From NCBI GenBank assembly GCA_900315935.1, contig ONBB01000012.1, positions 62,001-126,000 of the forward strand: a stretch of DNA of 64,000 bases, given 5' to 3'. The notes below the pieces were generated by a model. It was not told where the DNA came from, did no database searches, and saw nothing but the letters and a program-made list of their open reading frames with translations. The translations under genes were made by a program, and so were the position numbers. Origin of the DNA: an uncultured Bacteroidales bacterium. GTDB taxonomy: Bacteria; Bacteroidota; Bacteroidia; Bacteroidales; P3. Of this stretch, positions 23,968 to 31,799 are shown piece by piece (positions within the stretch are counted from its first letter, which is position 1; every line of letters starts with the position of its first letter).

Positions 23968-24891
23968 ATGGCAAAATTACATCAAGGCATCCTCGGGGCC
24001 TTCTCGGGGAAGGTGGGCACGGTGGTGGGCTACCTTTGGCGCGGACGACAGGTGGTGCGTGCCTACCGCAAGGAAATCAATTATCCGAACACTGAGAGCC
24101 AGCAGGCTGAACGAGAGTGGTTTGTGTCGATGGTGCGCTTCGCGGCCACGGCGCGGCAGGCTTTATTGTTGGGCCTGCGCGAGCGCGCCACCCGCGACCA
24201 GATGACCGAGGGCAACCTATTTGTGAAGATGAATAAAGGGTGTTTCGGCAGGGGCGTGGCGCGGCGTGTCCTCACCCAAGCACCCCTCCGGCCTGCGGCC
24301 ACCTCCCCTTGTGAAGGGGAGGAGCGGAAGCGCACAATTAGGGATCAAATATATAAGCCATCCGGCTGCTCCCCTTCACAAGGGGAGCTCCCCGAAGGGG
24401 TGAGGGGTGGGATTGATTATGAGCGGATCAAGATTGCGGAGGGTGCGGCGGCGCCGGTGTTGTTTTCAGCGGCCAGGGTTGATGGGGATGGCGTGCTGTC
24501 CGTTGATTTCGAGAAGAATAGCGGCATGAGCCGCGCCAAGGGCAGCGACCGCGTGTACATTTATATTTACAATACGGACACCCGCGAGGGTCTCCTCTCC
24601 GCCCCCGCCGAGCGGCGCAGCGGACGGCTGCAGATGCAGCTGCCCGACGGCTGGAATGAGTTGAATACCAGGATGTGGGGCTTCACGGTGGACAAGGAGG
24701 GCCGCGCCTCGAACTCGGCCTATATCGCCTACGGCACCGAGGCTGCCGAGCCCCGGATGGAGGGCGAAATGGAGAATTATTTCGTGGAAAACGGGGAAGG
24801 ATCGGGCAGTAAGTCAGTGGACGAGAAATTTTTTTTATACGACAACATATTGATTCCCAGTCCACCAAATATAAAAATTTTTGAAATGTAA
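23968..24891 (+). CDS. DUF6266-like protein carrying a repeat-element insertion
   Basis: A 307-residue protein whose start (MAKLHQGILGAFSGKVGTVVG, then YLWRGRQVVRAYRKE) is typical of the Bacteroidota DUF6266 family of unknown function. Family-like segments follow: a helical region with EGNLFVKMNKGCF, then IDYERIKIAEG, and a fibronectin-like end (SDRVYIYIYNTDTREGLLS, LPDGWNELNTRMWGFTVDKEGRASNSAYIAYG). Between FGRGVARR and IDYERIKI, about 45 extra residues come from a palindromic repeat element (24271-24412) that keeps the frame open. The C-terminal tail (FFLYDNILIPSPPNIKIFEM) runs through an AT-rich stretch and may be an added end. The in-frame start at 23896 has no support. A second family member lies at 63577. 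Confidence 0.78.
   Translation: MAKLHQGILGAFSGKVGTVVGYLWRGRQVVRAYRKEINYPNTESQQAEREWFVSMVRFAATARQALLLGLRERATRDQMTEGNLFVKMNKGCFGRGVARRVLTQAPLRPAATSPCEGEERKRTIRDQIYKPSGCSPSQGELPEGVRGGIDYERIKIAEGAAAPVLFSAARVDGDGVLSVDFEKNSGMSRAKGSDRVYIYIYNTDTREGLLSAPAERRSGRLQMQLPDGWNELNTRMWGFTVDKEGRASNSAYIAYGTEAAEPRMEGEMENYFVENGEGSGSKSVDEKFFLYDNILIPSPPNIKIFEM
24271..24412. repeat. Palindromic repeat element inserted in frame
   Basis: Outer arms CACCCCTC (24281-24288) and GAGGGGTG (24402-24409) and inner arms CTCCCCTTGTGAAGGGGAG-like (24303-24322) and CTCCCCTTCACAAGGGGAG (24369-24387) are inverted. It looks like a small non-autonomous mobile element of a type common in gut bacteria. It is about 140 bp and leaves the host frame open. 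Confidence 0.8.
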
Positions 24892-24899
24892 AAATTTTT

Positions 24900-24931
24900 T
24901 TTGTGGAATAATTTTTTTTCGTAATTTTGCA
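24900..24931 (+). promoter_or_regulatory. Promoter of the lipoprotein cluster
   Basis: TTTG at 24900-24903 and TAATTTTGC at 24923-24931, spaced 19 bp. It overlaps the 3' end and downstream edge of the DUF6266 gene. Confidence 0.65.
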
Positions 24932-25346
24932 ATCGGAAATCAGTTCCTGATATCCCTCGATAGTATGGCAGGAAAAAAAGGCGTCCGCCTGCCGCTGACC
25001 CGAGCAACAGAAACCCCAGGGAGCCTACACGACAGAACCCACAGAGAGCAATATCAAAGAGAGTCCCGCCGCGAAGGAGTGCGCTGTAGTAGCGGAAAGG
25101 GACAAGGAAAAAAGGGAGGGTGCCAACGCAGGGAGGGTGCAATAAATTAAAGAACCAAAAAGATACACCCAACCCTGCAAAACCGCACCCGGGGCATAGA
25201 GCGGTCTCTATGTAAGAGAGACAACGCAGCGAGACCGACTTTATTGTGCGGAGGTTGAAAAAAAACAGGAATGCCCGCCAACCGAGGCACAGCACAATGG
25301 AAATGGGACTTCCGAGAAAGTACAATACATTAAAGAACCATATGAA
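24932..25346 (+). other. ~415-base leader before the lipoprotein genes
   Basis: No well-supported gene. A 61-codon basic low-complexity frame (24965-25150) begins MAGKKGVRLPLTRATE and could be a tiny protein or leader. A nested hairpin CGGTCTC...GAGACCG with an inner TCTCT/AGAGA stem lies at about 25203-25239. ATTAAAGAACCA occurs at both 25147-25158 and 25330-25341. Confidence 0.4.
25097..25163 (+). repeat. Duplicated leader segment (second copy ~27445-27513)
   Basis: GGGACAAGGAAAAAAGGGAGGGTGC-type sequence followed by a second GGGAGGGTGC block and AAACCAAAAA resembles 27445-27513 upstream of another lipoprotein gene. The spacing of the blocks is kept. Confidence 0.6.
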
Positions 25347-26912
25347 ATGAAAAAAACAAACAACAAAATAAAGATTCTTCTCACGGCTGTTATGCTTTTC
25401 CTGGTCTGTGCCTGCTCCCCCGATACGGATTACCCTGTCCTAGAGCCGTATCCCAAAGACCCTGGTGGAACGTATTTGGGGGAAAAAATCGACAACCCTT
25501 ATTCTTTGGACAATATGAAAAAGGCTCTGTCAAGCTTGCAGCAGGCAGGGCAATTGAGTGGCAATGTGAGTATTGCCCCCACCCATCTATACATCAAACT
25601 CACCCCGCAAGACAGTACCGAATTGAACCGTATTCTGGAAGACACGACACTGAATCTCTTTCCATATCCGCTGGATTACAAGTTGGAGGGAGAAGGTCCG
25701 TATGTCGCTCCTGTCGGCACCGAGGCGGACCTCTACACAGTCATTCCCATAGATCACGATATGAATGGCATTCCGTATGTTCTGATTGAGGAATGTTTCA
25801 TTCCGGAGGATGAGGATCATGAACTGGCCAAGCTCGAGTTGGAGTCAATGAAACTTACCGGCAATATAACGGAATCGGAGATACTCCAGTTGGAGATGGA
25901 GGAGACAAAGGGGCTTTGGAAGAAGCCACGGGGAAGAGTAGCAGTATATAATACTAAAAGTGAAGAATTGCAAGGTGTGTCAGGAGTAAAAGTACTTGTC
26001 TCATGGTGTGTCAAAATAGCATCAACCTATACTGATGAATATGGAAATTATCGAATCAACAGAGGATATCTTTTCGATGTCCACTATTTTGCGATATTCC
26101 GCAACCAAGAGGGTTTTTCGCTCTACAGCAATTGGGGGTTTCTTCTTCCAGCAATCCATCATGTGGGTCGGCACAACCGCAGGGGATATGACATCCACAT
26201 AGGCACAGGCTCACAGGCCTGGCCGTGGGCTACTATAAACAATGCTGCACACGTATTTTACAACGATATGTGCAGCTCTTTTCAGATTAACAAGCCTCAT
26301 TCCGATTTGCGGATATGGTATTGGGATGCAAGAAATGACGAATCTACCGGGGCGGCACCCATGTTGCAACATGTTGTGTACGACACCACAAGTCTGTCGG
26401 GGCTCCTGCTTGCGCTAGGCATCTCTCAACCCTTTCTCATCACAGGGCTTCCCGACCTATTCTTATTTCAACAACGGGAACGTGCTACAGAAAATTATTA
26501 CAGGACTGTTTTTCACGAGTTGAGTCATGCCGCGCATTTCAAACAGGTGGGGTCGCTTTATTGGGCCACCTATATCTATCAAATATGCCAAAACAGTCTG
26601 GGAGGGAGTCTGTACGGGACAGAGCCGAACGGTAATAACGAAATCGTCGGCGTCGGTGAGATGTGGGGGTACTATTTTGATTATAAATGCCACAAATCAC
26701 ATTTTAACATTGATGAATTGAGGAAACAGACAGAATGGTTCAAGCCTCAAATACTGAAAGAGATAGAGGAAGAAACGGGGCTTACGCCAGCCGAGATATT
26801 TATGGCATTCACATCAGATGTATGCAAACATGAAGAGTTGAGAGAAAAATTGAAAGAATTGTACGGGCACGACGATATTATTGACGCTTGTTTTGCCCGA
26901 CACGGATTTTAA
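25347..26912 (+). CDS. Lipoprotein with zincin-like HExxH motif
   Basis: A 521-residue lipoprotein (MKKTNNKIKILLTAVMLFLV then the CACSPD lipobox). Residues ~185-250 look like a carboxypeptidase-regulatory-type beta-sandwich (GRVAVYNTKSEELQGVSGVKV, STYTDEYGNYRINRG). The C-terminal half contains VFHELSHAAHF (residues ~389-399), an HExxH zinc-binding motif, and about 44 residues later a VGVGEMWGYYFDY glutamate that could be the third ligand, a gluzincin-like arrangement. I infer a surface metallopeptidase. The family is not one I can name. Base composition is more AT-rich than the core genes, suggesting a later arrival. Two more lipoproteins follow. Confidence 0.8.
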   Translation: MKKTNNKIKILLTAVMLFLVCACSPDTDYPVLEPYPKDPGGTYLGEKIDNPYSLDNMKKALSSLQQAGQLSGNVSIAPTHLYIKLTPQDSTELNRILEDTTLNLFPYPLDYKLEGEGPYVAPVGTEADLYTVIPIDHDMNGIPYVLIEECFIPEDEDHELAKLELESMKLTGNITESEILQLEMEETKGLWKKPRGRVAVYNTKSEELQGVSGVKVLVSWCVKIASTYTDEYGNYRINRGYLFDVHYFAIFRNQEGFSLYSNWGFLLPAIHHVGRHNRRGYDIHIGTGSQAWPWATINNAAHVFYNDMCSSFQINKPHSDLRIWYWDARNDESTGAAPMLQHVVYDTTSLSGLLLALGISQPFLITGLPDLFLFQQRERATENYYRTVFHELSHAAHFKQVGSLYWATYIYQICQNSLGGSLYGTEPNGNNEIVGVGEMWGYYFDYKCHKSHFNIDELRKQTEWFKPQILKEIEEETGLTPAEIFMAFTSDVCKHEELREKLKELYGHDDIIDACFARHGF

Positions 26913-26927
26913 TATAAGAATACCTTA

Positions 26928-27419
26928 ATGAGAAACCTTATGAGAAAATACCTGACAGCAGGCATCGTCGCTGCGCTTTGTACCGTGATGTCTTCCTGCA
27001 TATTTGCGTGGGATTGCTTTGAGTCGGACGGGGAGGGTGAATGTTGGTTGCGCTTTTCCGGGGCGGAGAGCGTCGGAATCAAGTACATGGCCTATAAGCC
27101 ATTCTATACCGGCGGAGAGAGAACATCCGATTCAGAGGTAAAGAATGTCGCTGTATACCTTTTTGGGCATCTTACCGGGCCTGATGTCGTGAAATCGCTG
27201 GCCAGCCAGGGTGTCGACAGTATTCTCTGGCTGCGGAAAGACCTGAGTGTTGCCGCCGTTTGGAATCCTTTGGCCGACACGGTCGATGCCGCCAACCGCT
27301 GGCTGGATCCTGCGGCATGGGTTACCGACACCGTGAGAAGACCAGCATGCGGCGAAGGGGTTTTCACTGAGTACCACCACACGTTCACTTTCCGCCCGGA
27401 AGACATTCAAGCAAGATGA
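26928..27419 (+). CDS. Small lipoprotein of unknown function
   Basis: A 163-residue protein with a lipoprotein signal (RKYLTAGIVAALCTVMSSC). The mature part is short and has strands typical of secreted Bacteroidota proteins (GIKYMAYKPFYTGGERTSD, VAVYLFGHLTGPDVV), then LWLRKDLSVAAVWNPLADTV and a YHHTFTFRPEDI end. No catalytic motif is visible. It starts 15 bp after the metallopeptidase-like lipoprotein and is probably co-transcribed. A start at 26940 (MRKYLTAG) would serve equally well. Confidence 0.72.
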   Translation: MRNLMRKYLTAGIVAALCTVMSSCIFAWDCFESDGEGECWLRFSGAESVGIKYMAYKPFYTGGERTSDSEVKNVAVYLFGHLTGPDVVKSLASQGVDSILWLRKDLSVAAVWNPLADTVDAANRWLDPAAWVTDTVRRPACGEGVFTEYHHTFTFRPEDIQAR

Positions 27420-27444
27420 CAAAAGAATGAGGAGTACCAGAGAG

Positions 27445-27513
27445 GGACGAGAAAAAAAGAGAGGGTGCATGAGGCAGGGAGAGCGCATGTTAGGTATTAA
27501 AAACCAAAAACGA
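27445..27513 (+). repeat. Duplicated leader segment, second copy
   Basis: Similar to 25097-25163 (GGGACGAGAAAAAAAGAGAGGGTGC, then GGGAGAGCGC, then AAACCAAAAA). It directly precedes the third lipoprotein gene. Confidence 0.6.
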
Positions 27514-27519
27514 ACAACG

Positions 27520-27948
27520 ATGAAAACAAGCAAAAAAATCCTAGGACTGCTGGCATTGGCAGCCTTTGCCACGGCATGCGATGATCAACCCCAGATAGAC
27601 CCACCTTCCAACCCTCTGATGGGGTACAAATGGGTGAATGTGAGGGAGCGCGTTATTGACGGAGAGAACACCACCTCTACAAACACGTTCTATTTCGAGA
27701 CGGATTCAACAGGTAAGCTTGTGATAGAATTTAAGGCTCCCGGGTATAGAAACCGAAATGAGGATTATGTTGTATATACTTTCGAAGGGGACAGCGGAAG
27801 CATCAACTGCTTTGACAGGGATGGCTTTAATTATTCGAGAAATAAGATTACGTATGATCGGACAAAGCATGAGCTCTATTGGTGGATATGGAGAACGTAT
27901 GATGGCAGACGGGATTCAGCGATGGTGCTGACCCGGTACAGCCTGTAG
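27520..27948 (+). CDS. Small lipoprotein of unknown function
   Basis: A 142-residue lipoprotein (MKTSKKILGLLALAAFATACDD). The mature region has a beta-rich pattern resembling lipocalin-like or DUF-type ligand-binding folds: MGYKWVNVRERVIDGENT, NTFYFETDSTGKLVIEFK, DYVVYTFEGDSGSINCFD, and a YWWIWRTYDGRRDS end. Fold inference is weak. The frame is open back to 27427, but that stretch is the repeated leader, so the ATG at 27520 is preferred because it gives the lipobox signal. Third member of an AT-rich lipoprotein set. A strong terminator follows. Confidence 0.75.
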   Translation: MKTSKKILGLLALAAFATACDDQPQIDPPSNPLMGYKWVNVRERVIDGENTTSTNTFYFETDSTGKLVIEFKAPGYRNRNEDYVVYTFEGDSGSINCFDRDGFNYSRNKITYDRTKHELYWWIWRTYDGRRDSAMVLTRYSL

Positions 27949-28004
27949 GCGATCCGCGAAAAACGCAATCCAGCCGGCAAGAAGCAATGATGAAATAATC
28001 TGAA

Positions 28005-28049
28005 AATCATCGGCAGCCCGACACTTTCCGTCGGGCTGCCGGTGATTTA
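28005..28049. terminator. Bidirectional hairpin terminator
   Basis: A 12-bp stem CGGCAGCCCGAC / GTCGGGCTGCCG (28011-28022 and 28030-28041), extended by AAATCA/TGATTT. It separates the + strand lipoprotein from the - strand hutH. Confidence 0.8.
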
Positions 28050-28067
28050 GGGGATGTTTCTTCTCGT

Positions 28068-29564
28068 TTACAGCGCCATCTGTTGCAGGAAGCGGACGGA
28101 GGCGTGGATGTGGCGGAACATGATTTCGTCGATGTCGACGAAGTTGACCTCCTTGCGGTAGTCGGCCACCATCTGCTCGATGGCGGGGCTGGACGTGAGG
28201 CCCTGCTGGTGGCGGAAGTCGAGCGCCTGGGCGGCGTTGAAGAGCTCGATGGCCAGCACGCGCTCGGTGTTCTCGCACACGCGGTAGCACTTGGTGGCTG
28301 CGTTGCCGCCCATGGAGACGAGGTCTTCCTGGTTCTGGCTGCTGGTGATGCTGTCGACGCTGCAGGGGGTGCAGAGCTGCTTGCTCTGGCTGACGATGCT
28401 GGCGGCGGTGTACTGCGGAATCATGAAGCCGCTGTTGAGGCCGGGCTTGGCGACGAGGAAAGAGGGGAGGCCGCGCTTGGCGTCGATGAGCTGGTAGGTG
28501 CGGCGTTCGCTGATGGCACCCAGCTCGGCCACGGCGATGGCCAGGAAGTCGAGCACCATAGCCAGCGGCTCGCCGTGGAAGTGGCCGCCGGAGATGACCA
28601 TGTCGTCGTCGGGCAGCACGATGGGGTTGTCGGTGGTGGAGTTGATTTCGGTCTCGACGACGCTCTCGACGTAGCGCAGCGTGTCCTTGGCGGCGCCGTG
28701 CACCTGCGGGGCGCAGCGGAAGGAGTAGGGATCCTGCACGTGCTCCTTGTGGCGCTTGATGAGCTGGCTGCCTTCGAGCAGGTCGCGCACGGCCTGTGCG
28801 GTCTCGAGCTGGCCGCGGTGGGGGCGCACCATGTGGAGGCTCTCGTAGAAGGGCTCGATGCGGCCGTCGAAGGCGTCGAGGCTGAGGGCGAGCACCATGT
28901 CGGCCTGGCGGCTGAGGCGGCGGGCCTTGAGCAGGCTCCACACGGCGTAGCTGCTCATGAACTGGGTGCCGTTGAGGAGGGCCAGGCCCTCTTTGCTCTG
29001 CAGCTCGATGGGCTGCCAGCCTTTGGCGGCGTAGACTTCGCTGACGTCGCAACGGCGGCCTTTCCAGTACACCTCGCCCATGCCGAGGATGGCGGGCAGC
29101 ATCAGGTTGGCCAGGGGGCAGAGGTCGCCGCTGGCACCGAGCGAGCCCTGCTGGTAGACCACGGGCAGGATGTCGTCGTTGTAGCAGTCGATGAGGCGCT
29201 GCACGGTCTGCAGCTGGGCGCCGCTGTAGCCGAAGGTGAAGTTCTGCGCCTTGAGCAGGAGCATGAGGCGCACCACCTCGGCGGGCACCTCGTCGCCCAC
29301 GCCGCAGGCGTGGCTCATCACCAGGTTCTTCTGCAGCTGCGAGAGCTGCTCCTTGGAGATGCTGATGTTGCAGAGCGAGCCGAAGCCGGTGGTTACGCCG
29401 TAGATGGGCTCTTTCTGGCTTTCCATCTTGTGGTTGAGGTAGGCGCGGCATTTCTCGATGCGGCGCTTGGCCTCCTCGCCGAGGGCGAGGGTGGCCTTGT
29501 TGTCTATGATAGCCTGGATCTGGTCCAGGGTGAGTCTCTCTTCGGGGTTGAAAGTGTGTGTCAT
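28068..29564 (-). CDS. hutH: Histidine ammonia-lyase
   Basis: A 498-residue lyase that converts L-histidine to urocanate, the first step of histidine degradation. The Ala-Ser-Gly triad that forms the MIO cofactor is in GSLGASGDLCPLA (~141-143). YGVTTGFGS near the start, GEPLAM, PQYTAAS and the QEDLVSMGGNAA segment complete the family pattern. Length is normal. No other hut genes are in the window, so it stands alone here. The 5' side carries a long GGTTTAG repeat array before the next gene upstream on the - strand. Confidence 0.95.
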   Translation of the reverse strand: MTHTFNPEERLTLDQIQAIIDNKATLALGEEAKRRIEKCRAYLNHKMESQKEPIYGVTTGFGSLCNISISKEQLSQLQKNLVMSHACGVGDEVPAEVVRLMLLLKAQNFTFGYSGAQLQTVQRLIDCYNDDILPVVYQQGSLGASGDLCPLANLMLPAILGMGEVYWKGRRCDVSEVYAAKGWQPIELQSKEGLALLNGTQFMSSYAVWSLLKARRLSRQADMVLALSLDAFDGRIEPFYESLHMVRPHRGQLETAQAVRDLLEGSQLIKRHKEHVQDPYSFRCAPQVHGAAKDTLRYVESVVETEINSTTDNPIVLPDDDMVISGGHFHGEPLAMVLDFLAIAVAELGAISERRTYQLIDAKRGLPSFLVAKPGLNSGFMIPQYTAASIVSQSKQLCTPCSVDSITSSQNQEDLVSMGGNAATKCYRVCENTERVLAIELFNAAQALDFRHQQGLTSSPAIEQMVADYRKEVNFVDIDEIMFRHIHASVRFLQQMAL

Positions 29565-29570
29565 ATTTTG

Positions 29571-29687
29571 GGGTGTAAGGTTTAGGGTTTAGGGTGTAAG
29601 GTTTAGGGTTTAAGGTTTAAGGTTTAATGTTTAGGGTTTAAGGGGAGGGGGCACGCCTGTAAACCTTAAACCCTAAACTTTAAACTT
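29571..29687. repeat. GGTTTAG heptamer array with a 15-bp inverted arm
   Basis: About nine GGTTTAR-type 7-bp units run from 29576 to 29643, followed after a GC-rich 20-base loop by an inverted set. GTTTAGGGTTTAAGG (29629-29643) pairs perfectly with CCTTAAACCCTAAAC (29664-29678). It fills the whole spacer between the zinc-ribbon gene and hutH. Confidence 0.85.
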
Positions 29688-30509
29688 TTATTTCTCCAAC
29701 TGCGCTTTGGCTTTGGCGGCGATGTCGTCGTCGACGAGGATGCGGCCGCAGTTCTCGCATACGATGACTTTCTTGTGCATCTTGATTTCCATCTGGCGCT
29801 GGGGGGGGATGGCGCTGAAGCAGCCACCGCAGGCGTCGCGGTCGATGGTAACGACGGCCAGGCCGTTGCGGGCGGCGTTGCGGATGCGCTTGTAGCCGGT
29901 GAGGTAGCGCTCGTCGATGTACTGCTCCTGCTCCTTCGACTTGGCCAGCAGGCGGGCTTCGTCCTTCTCGGTCTCGGCGATGATGGAGGTCAGCTCCTCG
30001 CGCTTGGCGTCGAGGTCCTTGGTGCGGTTCTCCACAAGGGTCTTGGCGGCCTCGATGTTGGACTTGAGCTCCTTGACCTTGGCGGCGCCCTCTTTGTTCT
30101 TGCGCTCGCAGAGCTGTATCTCGAGGTTCTGGAATTCAATCTCCTTGGCCAGCGACTCGAACTCGCGGTTGTTGCGCACGTTTTCCTGCTGCTTCTGGTA
30201 CTTCTTGATCATCTCCTCGTGGTCGGCCACCTCGGTCAGGCGGGTCTTGTTGGCGGCTTCGGTCTCTTTGATTTCGGTGGTGATGTTCTCGATGCGGGTG
30301 TTGAGGCCGGCGATTTCGTCCTCAAGGTCCTGCACGGCCTGGGGCAGTTCGCCACGGATAATCTGAATCTTGTCGATTTCGCTGTCGACGCTCTGCAGGG
30401 TGTAGAGTGCCACGAGGCGTTTTTCGATGGCGAGGTCGACATCGGGACGTAGGATGACGGGGGCTTCGGCCTGGGTTTCGGCTTTTTTGGTGCTGACTTT
30501 CTTTGCCAT
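29688..30509 (-). CDS. Coiled-coil protein with C-terminal C4 zinc ribbon
   Basis: A 273-residue cytoplasmic protein: a variable N-terminus, a long coiled-coil hairpin (residues ~45-195; heptad-rich EDEIAGLNTRIENITTEIKE and KSNIEAAKTLVENRTKDLD), then a C4 zinc ribbon with DACGGCFSAIPP and ENCGRILVDD. This is the DUF164/CdsZ-like family found across bacteria, with a proposed nucleic-acid or chaperone role that is not settled. It lies 28 bp downstream of the NIF3 gene on the - strand, a common pairing in Bacteroidota. Confidence 0.88.
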   Translation of the reverse strand: MAKKVSTKKAETQAEAPVILRPDVDLAIEKRLVALYTLQSVDSEIDKIQIIRGELPQAVQDLEDEIAGLNTRIENITTEIKETEAANKTRLTEVADHEEMIKKYQKQQENVRNNREFESLAKEIEFQNLEIQLCERKNKEGAAKVKELKSNIEAAKTLVENRTKDLDAKREELTSIIAETEKDEARLLAKSKEQEQYIDERYLTGYKRIRNAARNGLAVVTIDRDACGGCFSAIPPQRQMEIKMHKKVIVCENCGRILVDDDIAAKAKAQLEK

Positions 30510-30537
30510 ATTTATATTATATATTATTAGATTTCAA

Positions 30538-31341
30538 CTATATATAACGCACGATGCTTTCCTGGCATGAGGAAATTCGGCATGCAAAGTTACTAAATTT
30601 TTCTGATATGCGGCGAGAAATTATTTCTTTGGCAAACTGTTCGGTCTCGTAGTGGCCCGCGTCGACGAGGATGATGCGTCCCTCGGCGCGCTGGAAGTCG
30701 TGGTATTTGAGGTCGGCGGTGAGGTAGAGGTCGGCGCCGGCGGCGATGGCATCGGGGATGAAGTGCGAGCCGCTGCCACCGCAGAGGGCGACTTTCTGTA
30801 TGAGGAGTGAGGTGTGGGGAGTGGTGAGCGGGGAGGTGCGGAGGGTGGGGATGCCCAGTATCTCTTTGACTTTCTGCAGGAATGCCTCGGCGGGCATGGG
30901 CTCGGGCAGCAAGCCTACCATGCCGGCGCCGGTGTCGGCACCGAGGGGGCTGAGGATGCGGCAGTCGTGCAGATTGAGCCGTTCGGCTAGGGCGCCGTTG
31001 ACGCCCCAGGGCAGGTTGTCGAGGTTGGTGTGGGCGGCGTAGACGGCGATGCGGTGCTGCGCGAGGGCAAGCACCATGCGGCCGGTCTCGTTGCCGTCGG
31101 TGATGCGGCGCAGGCCGGAGAAAATAAAGGGGTGGTGGGTAACGATTAGGTTGAGGCCCAGCGCGATGGCTTCATCGACTACGGAAGGGGTGAGGTCGAG
31201 GGCGACGAGGGCACCGCGGTAGGGCTGTTGGCTGTCGCCGAGAAGGAAGCCTGCGTTGTCGTAGTCCTCCTGTAGCTCGGGGCGGAAGGTGTCGTCGAGC
31301 CAGGCGACGAGGTCGTGAATGGTGGGGGTGTTGGTTGTCAT
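30538..31341 (-). CDS. NIF3-like dinuclear metal protein
   Basis: A 267-residue NIF3/YbgI family protein, which forms hexamers with two metal ions per subunit; its biochemical role is uncertain. Metal ligands are visible: HH in VTHHPFIFSG (~66-67), Asp in AAHTNLDNL (~104) and His/Glu in VDAGHYETEQFAKE near residue 230. The C-terminal EKFSNFACRIS strand is usual. Between IPTLRT and QKVALCGGSG there is a loop (SPLTTPHTSLLI) encoded by an imperfect 7-bp array, the kind of in-frame addition seen in several other genes here. Confidence 0.92.
   Translation of the reverse strand: MTTNTPTIHDLVAWLDDTFRPELQEDYDNAGFLLGDSQQPYRGALVALDLTPSVVDEAIALGLNLIVTHHPFIFSGLRRITDGNETGRMVLALAQHRIAVYAAHTNLDNLPWGVNGALAERLNLHDCRILSPLGADTGAGMVGLLPEPMPAEAFLQKVKEILGIPTLRTSPLTTPHTSLLIQKVALCGGSGSHFIPDAIAAGADLYLTADLKYHDFQRAEGRIILVDAGHYETEQFAKEIISRRISEKFSNFACRISSCQESIVRYI
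30801..30835 (-). repeat. Imperfect heptamers inside the NIF3 gene
   Basis: Five related 7-bp blocks on the + strand (TGAGGAG, TGAGGTG, TGGGGAG, TGGTGAG, CGGGGAG) are read in frame on the - strand as SPLTTPHTSLLI. The sequence resembles the CTCACTC array at 54237-54264. Confidence 0.65.
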
Positions 31342-31383
31342 GCCTTTGTAACGGCATGGCGACCGATTTATTGCGCGTCGGGG

Positions 31384-31794
31384 CTAGAGATTTTTGTTTT
31401 GCGTGTGGGTCATCTGGTAGTCGAGCAGGGCGTCGTACTGCTGTTCGGAGGTGAGGATGTAGAGTGCCACGGTGCGGCGTGCGTGCGAGGCGATGGCCTT
31501 GCATACGGGTCGGCCGTTCCATGAGGTGCGGCGCGAGGGGTCTTGGACCGAGGCGACCCACGAGGTTACACCCTCGGAGGTGCGGATGTCGAGCTCCTGC
31601 TTGAGGCGCTGCCAGGCTTGGTCGTCGTTGGCGACGAGCATGACCACGTCGACCTTGACCGAGTCGTTGAGGCGCAGGCCGCTGACCTCGGCCACGGCCA
31701 GGTCGGTGCGCTGGGCGTAGCGCTGGTAGAGCGGGCTCTGTGCCGCTGCCGCCAGGGGCAGGAGTAGGGTGAGTATGAGCAAGATGCGTTTCAT
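31384..31794 (-). CDS. Small secreted protein in the sigma-factor operon
   Basis: A 136-residue secreted protein (signal MKRILLILTLLLPLAAAAQ). The mature part has alternating strands and helices (DLAVAEVSGLRLNDSVKVDV, AWQRLKQELDIRTSE, TVALYILTSEQQYDALLDYQ). I do not recognise a family. The start at 31794 gives the signal peptide; the open frame upstream lies in the preceding gene. It follows the anti-sigma-like membrane protein by 5 bp and is probably a periplasmic member of the same regulatory operon. Confidence 0.72.
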   Translation of the reverse strand: MKRILLILTLLLPLAAAAQSPLYQRYAQRTDLAVAEVSGLRLNDSVKVDVVMLVANDDQAWQRLKQELDIRTSEGVTSWVASVQDPSRRTSWNGRPVCKAIASHARRTVALYILTSEQQYDALLDYQMTHTQNKNL

Positions 31795-31799
31795 AGTCG

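Noticed and set aside
24965-25150. 61-codon basic frame in the lipoprotein leader as a firm gene
   Set aside because: Low-complexity composition, no homology I recognise, and overlap with the duplicated leader block; kept only as part of the leader description.
29571-29687. Telomere or replicon end because of the GGTTTAG repeats
   Set aside because: It lies between ordinary genes inside a continuous chromosome segment; similar arrays with other units occur throughout the window.
30584-30592. TAACTTTGC promoter box on the - strand before the zinc-ribbon gene
   Set aside because: It lies inside the conserved NIF3 C-terminus (codons for SNFAC), so it may be chance, and there is no clear -33 element.
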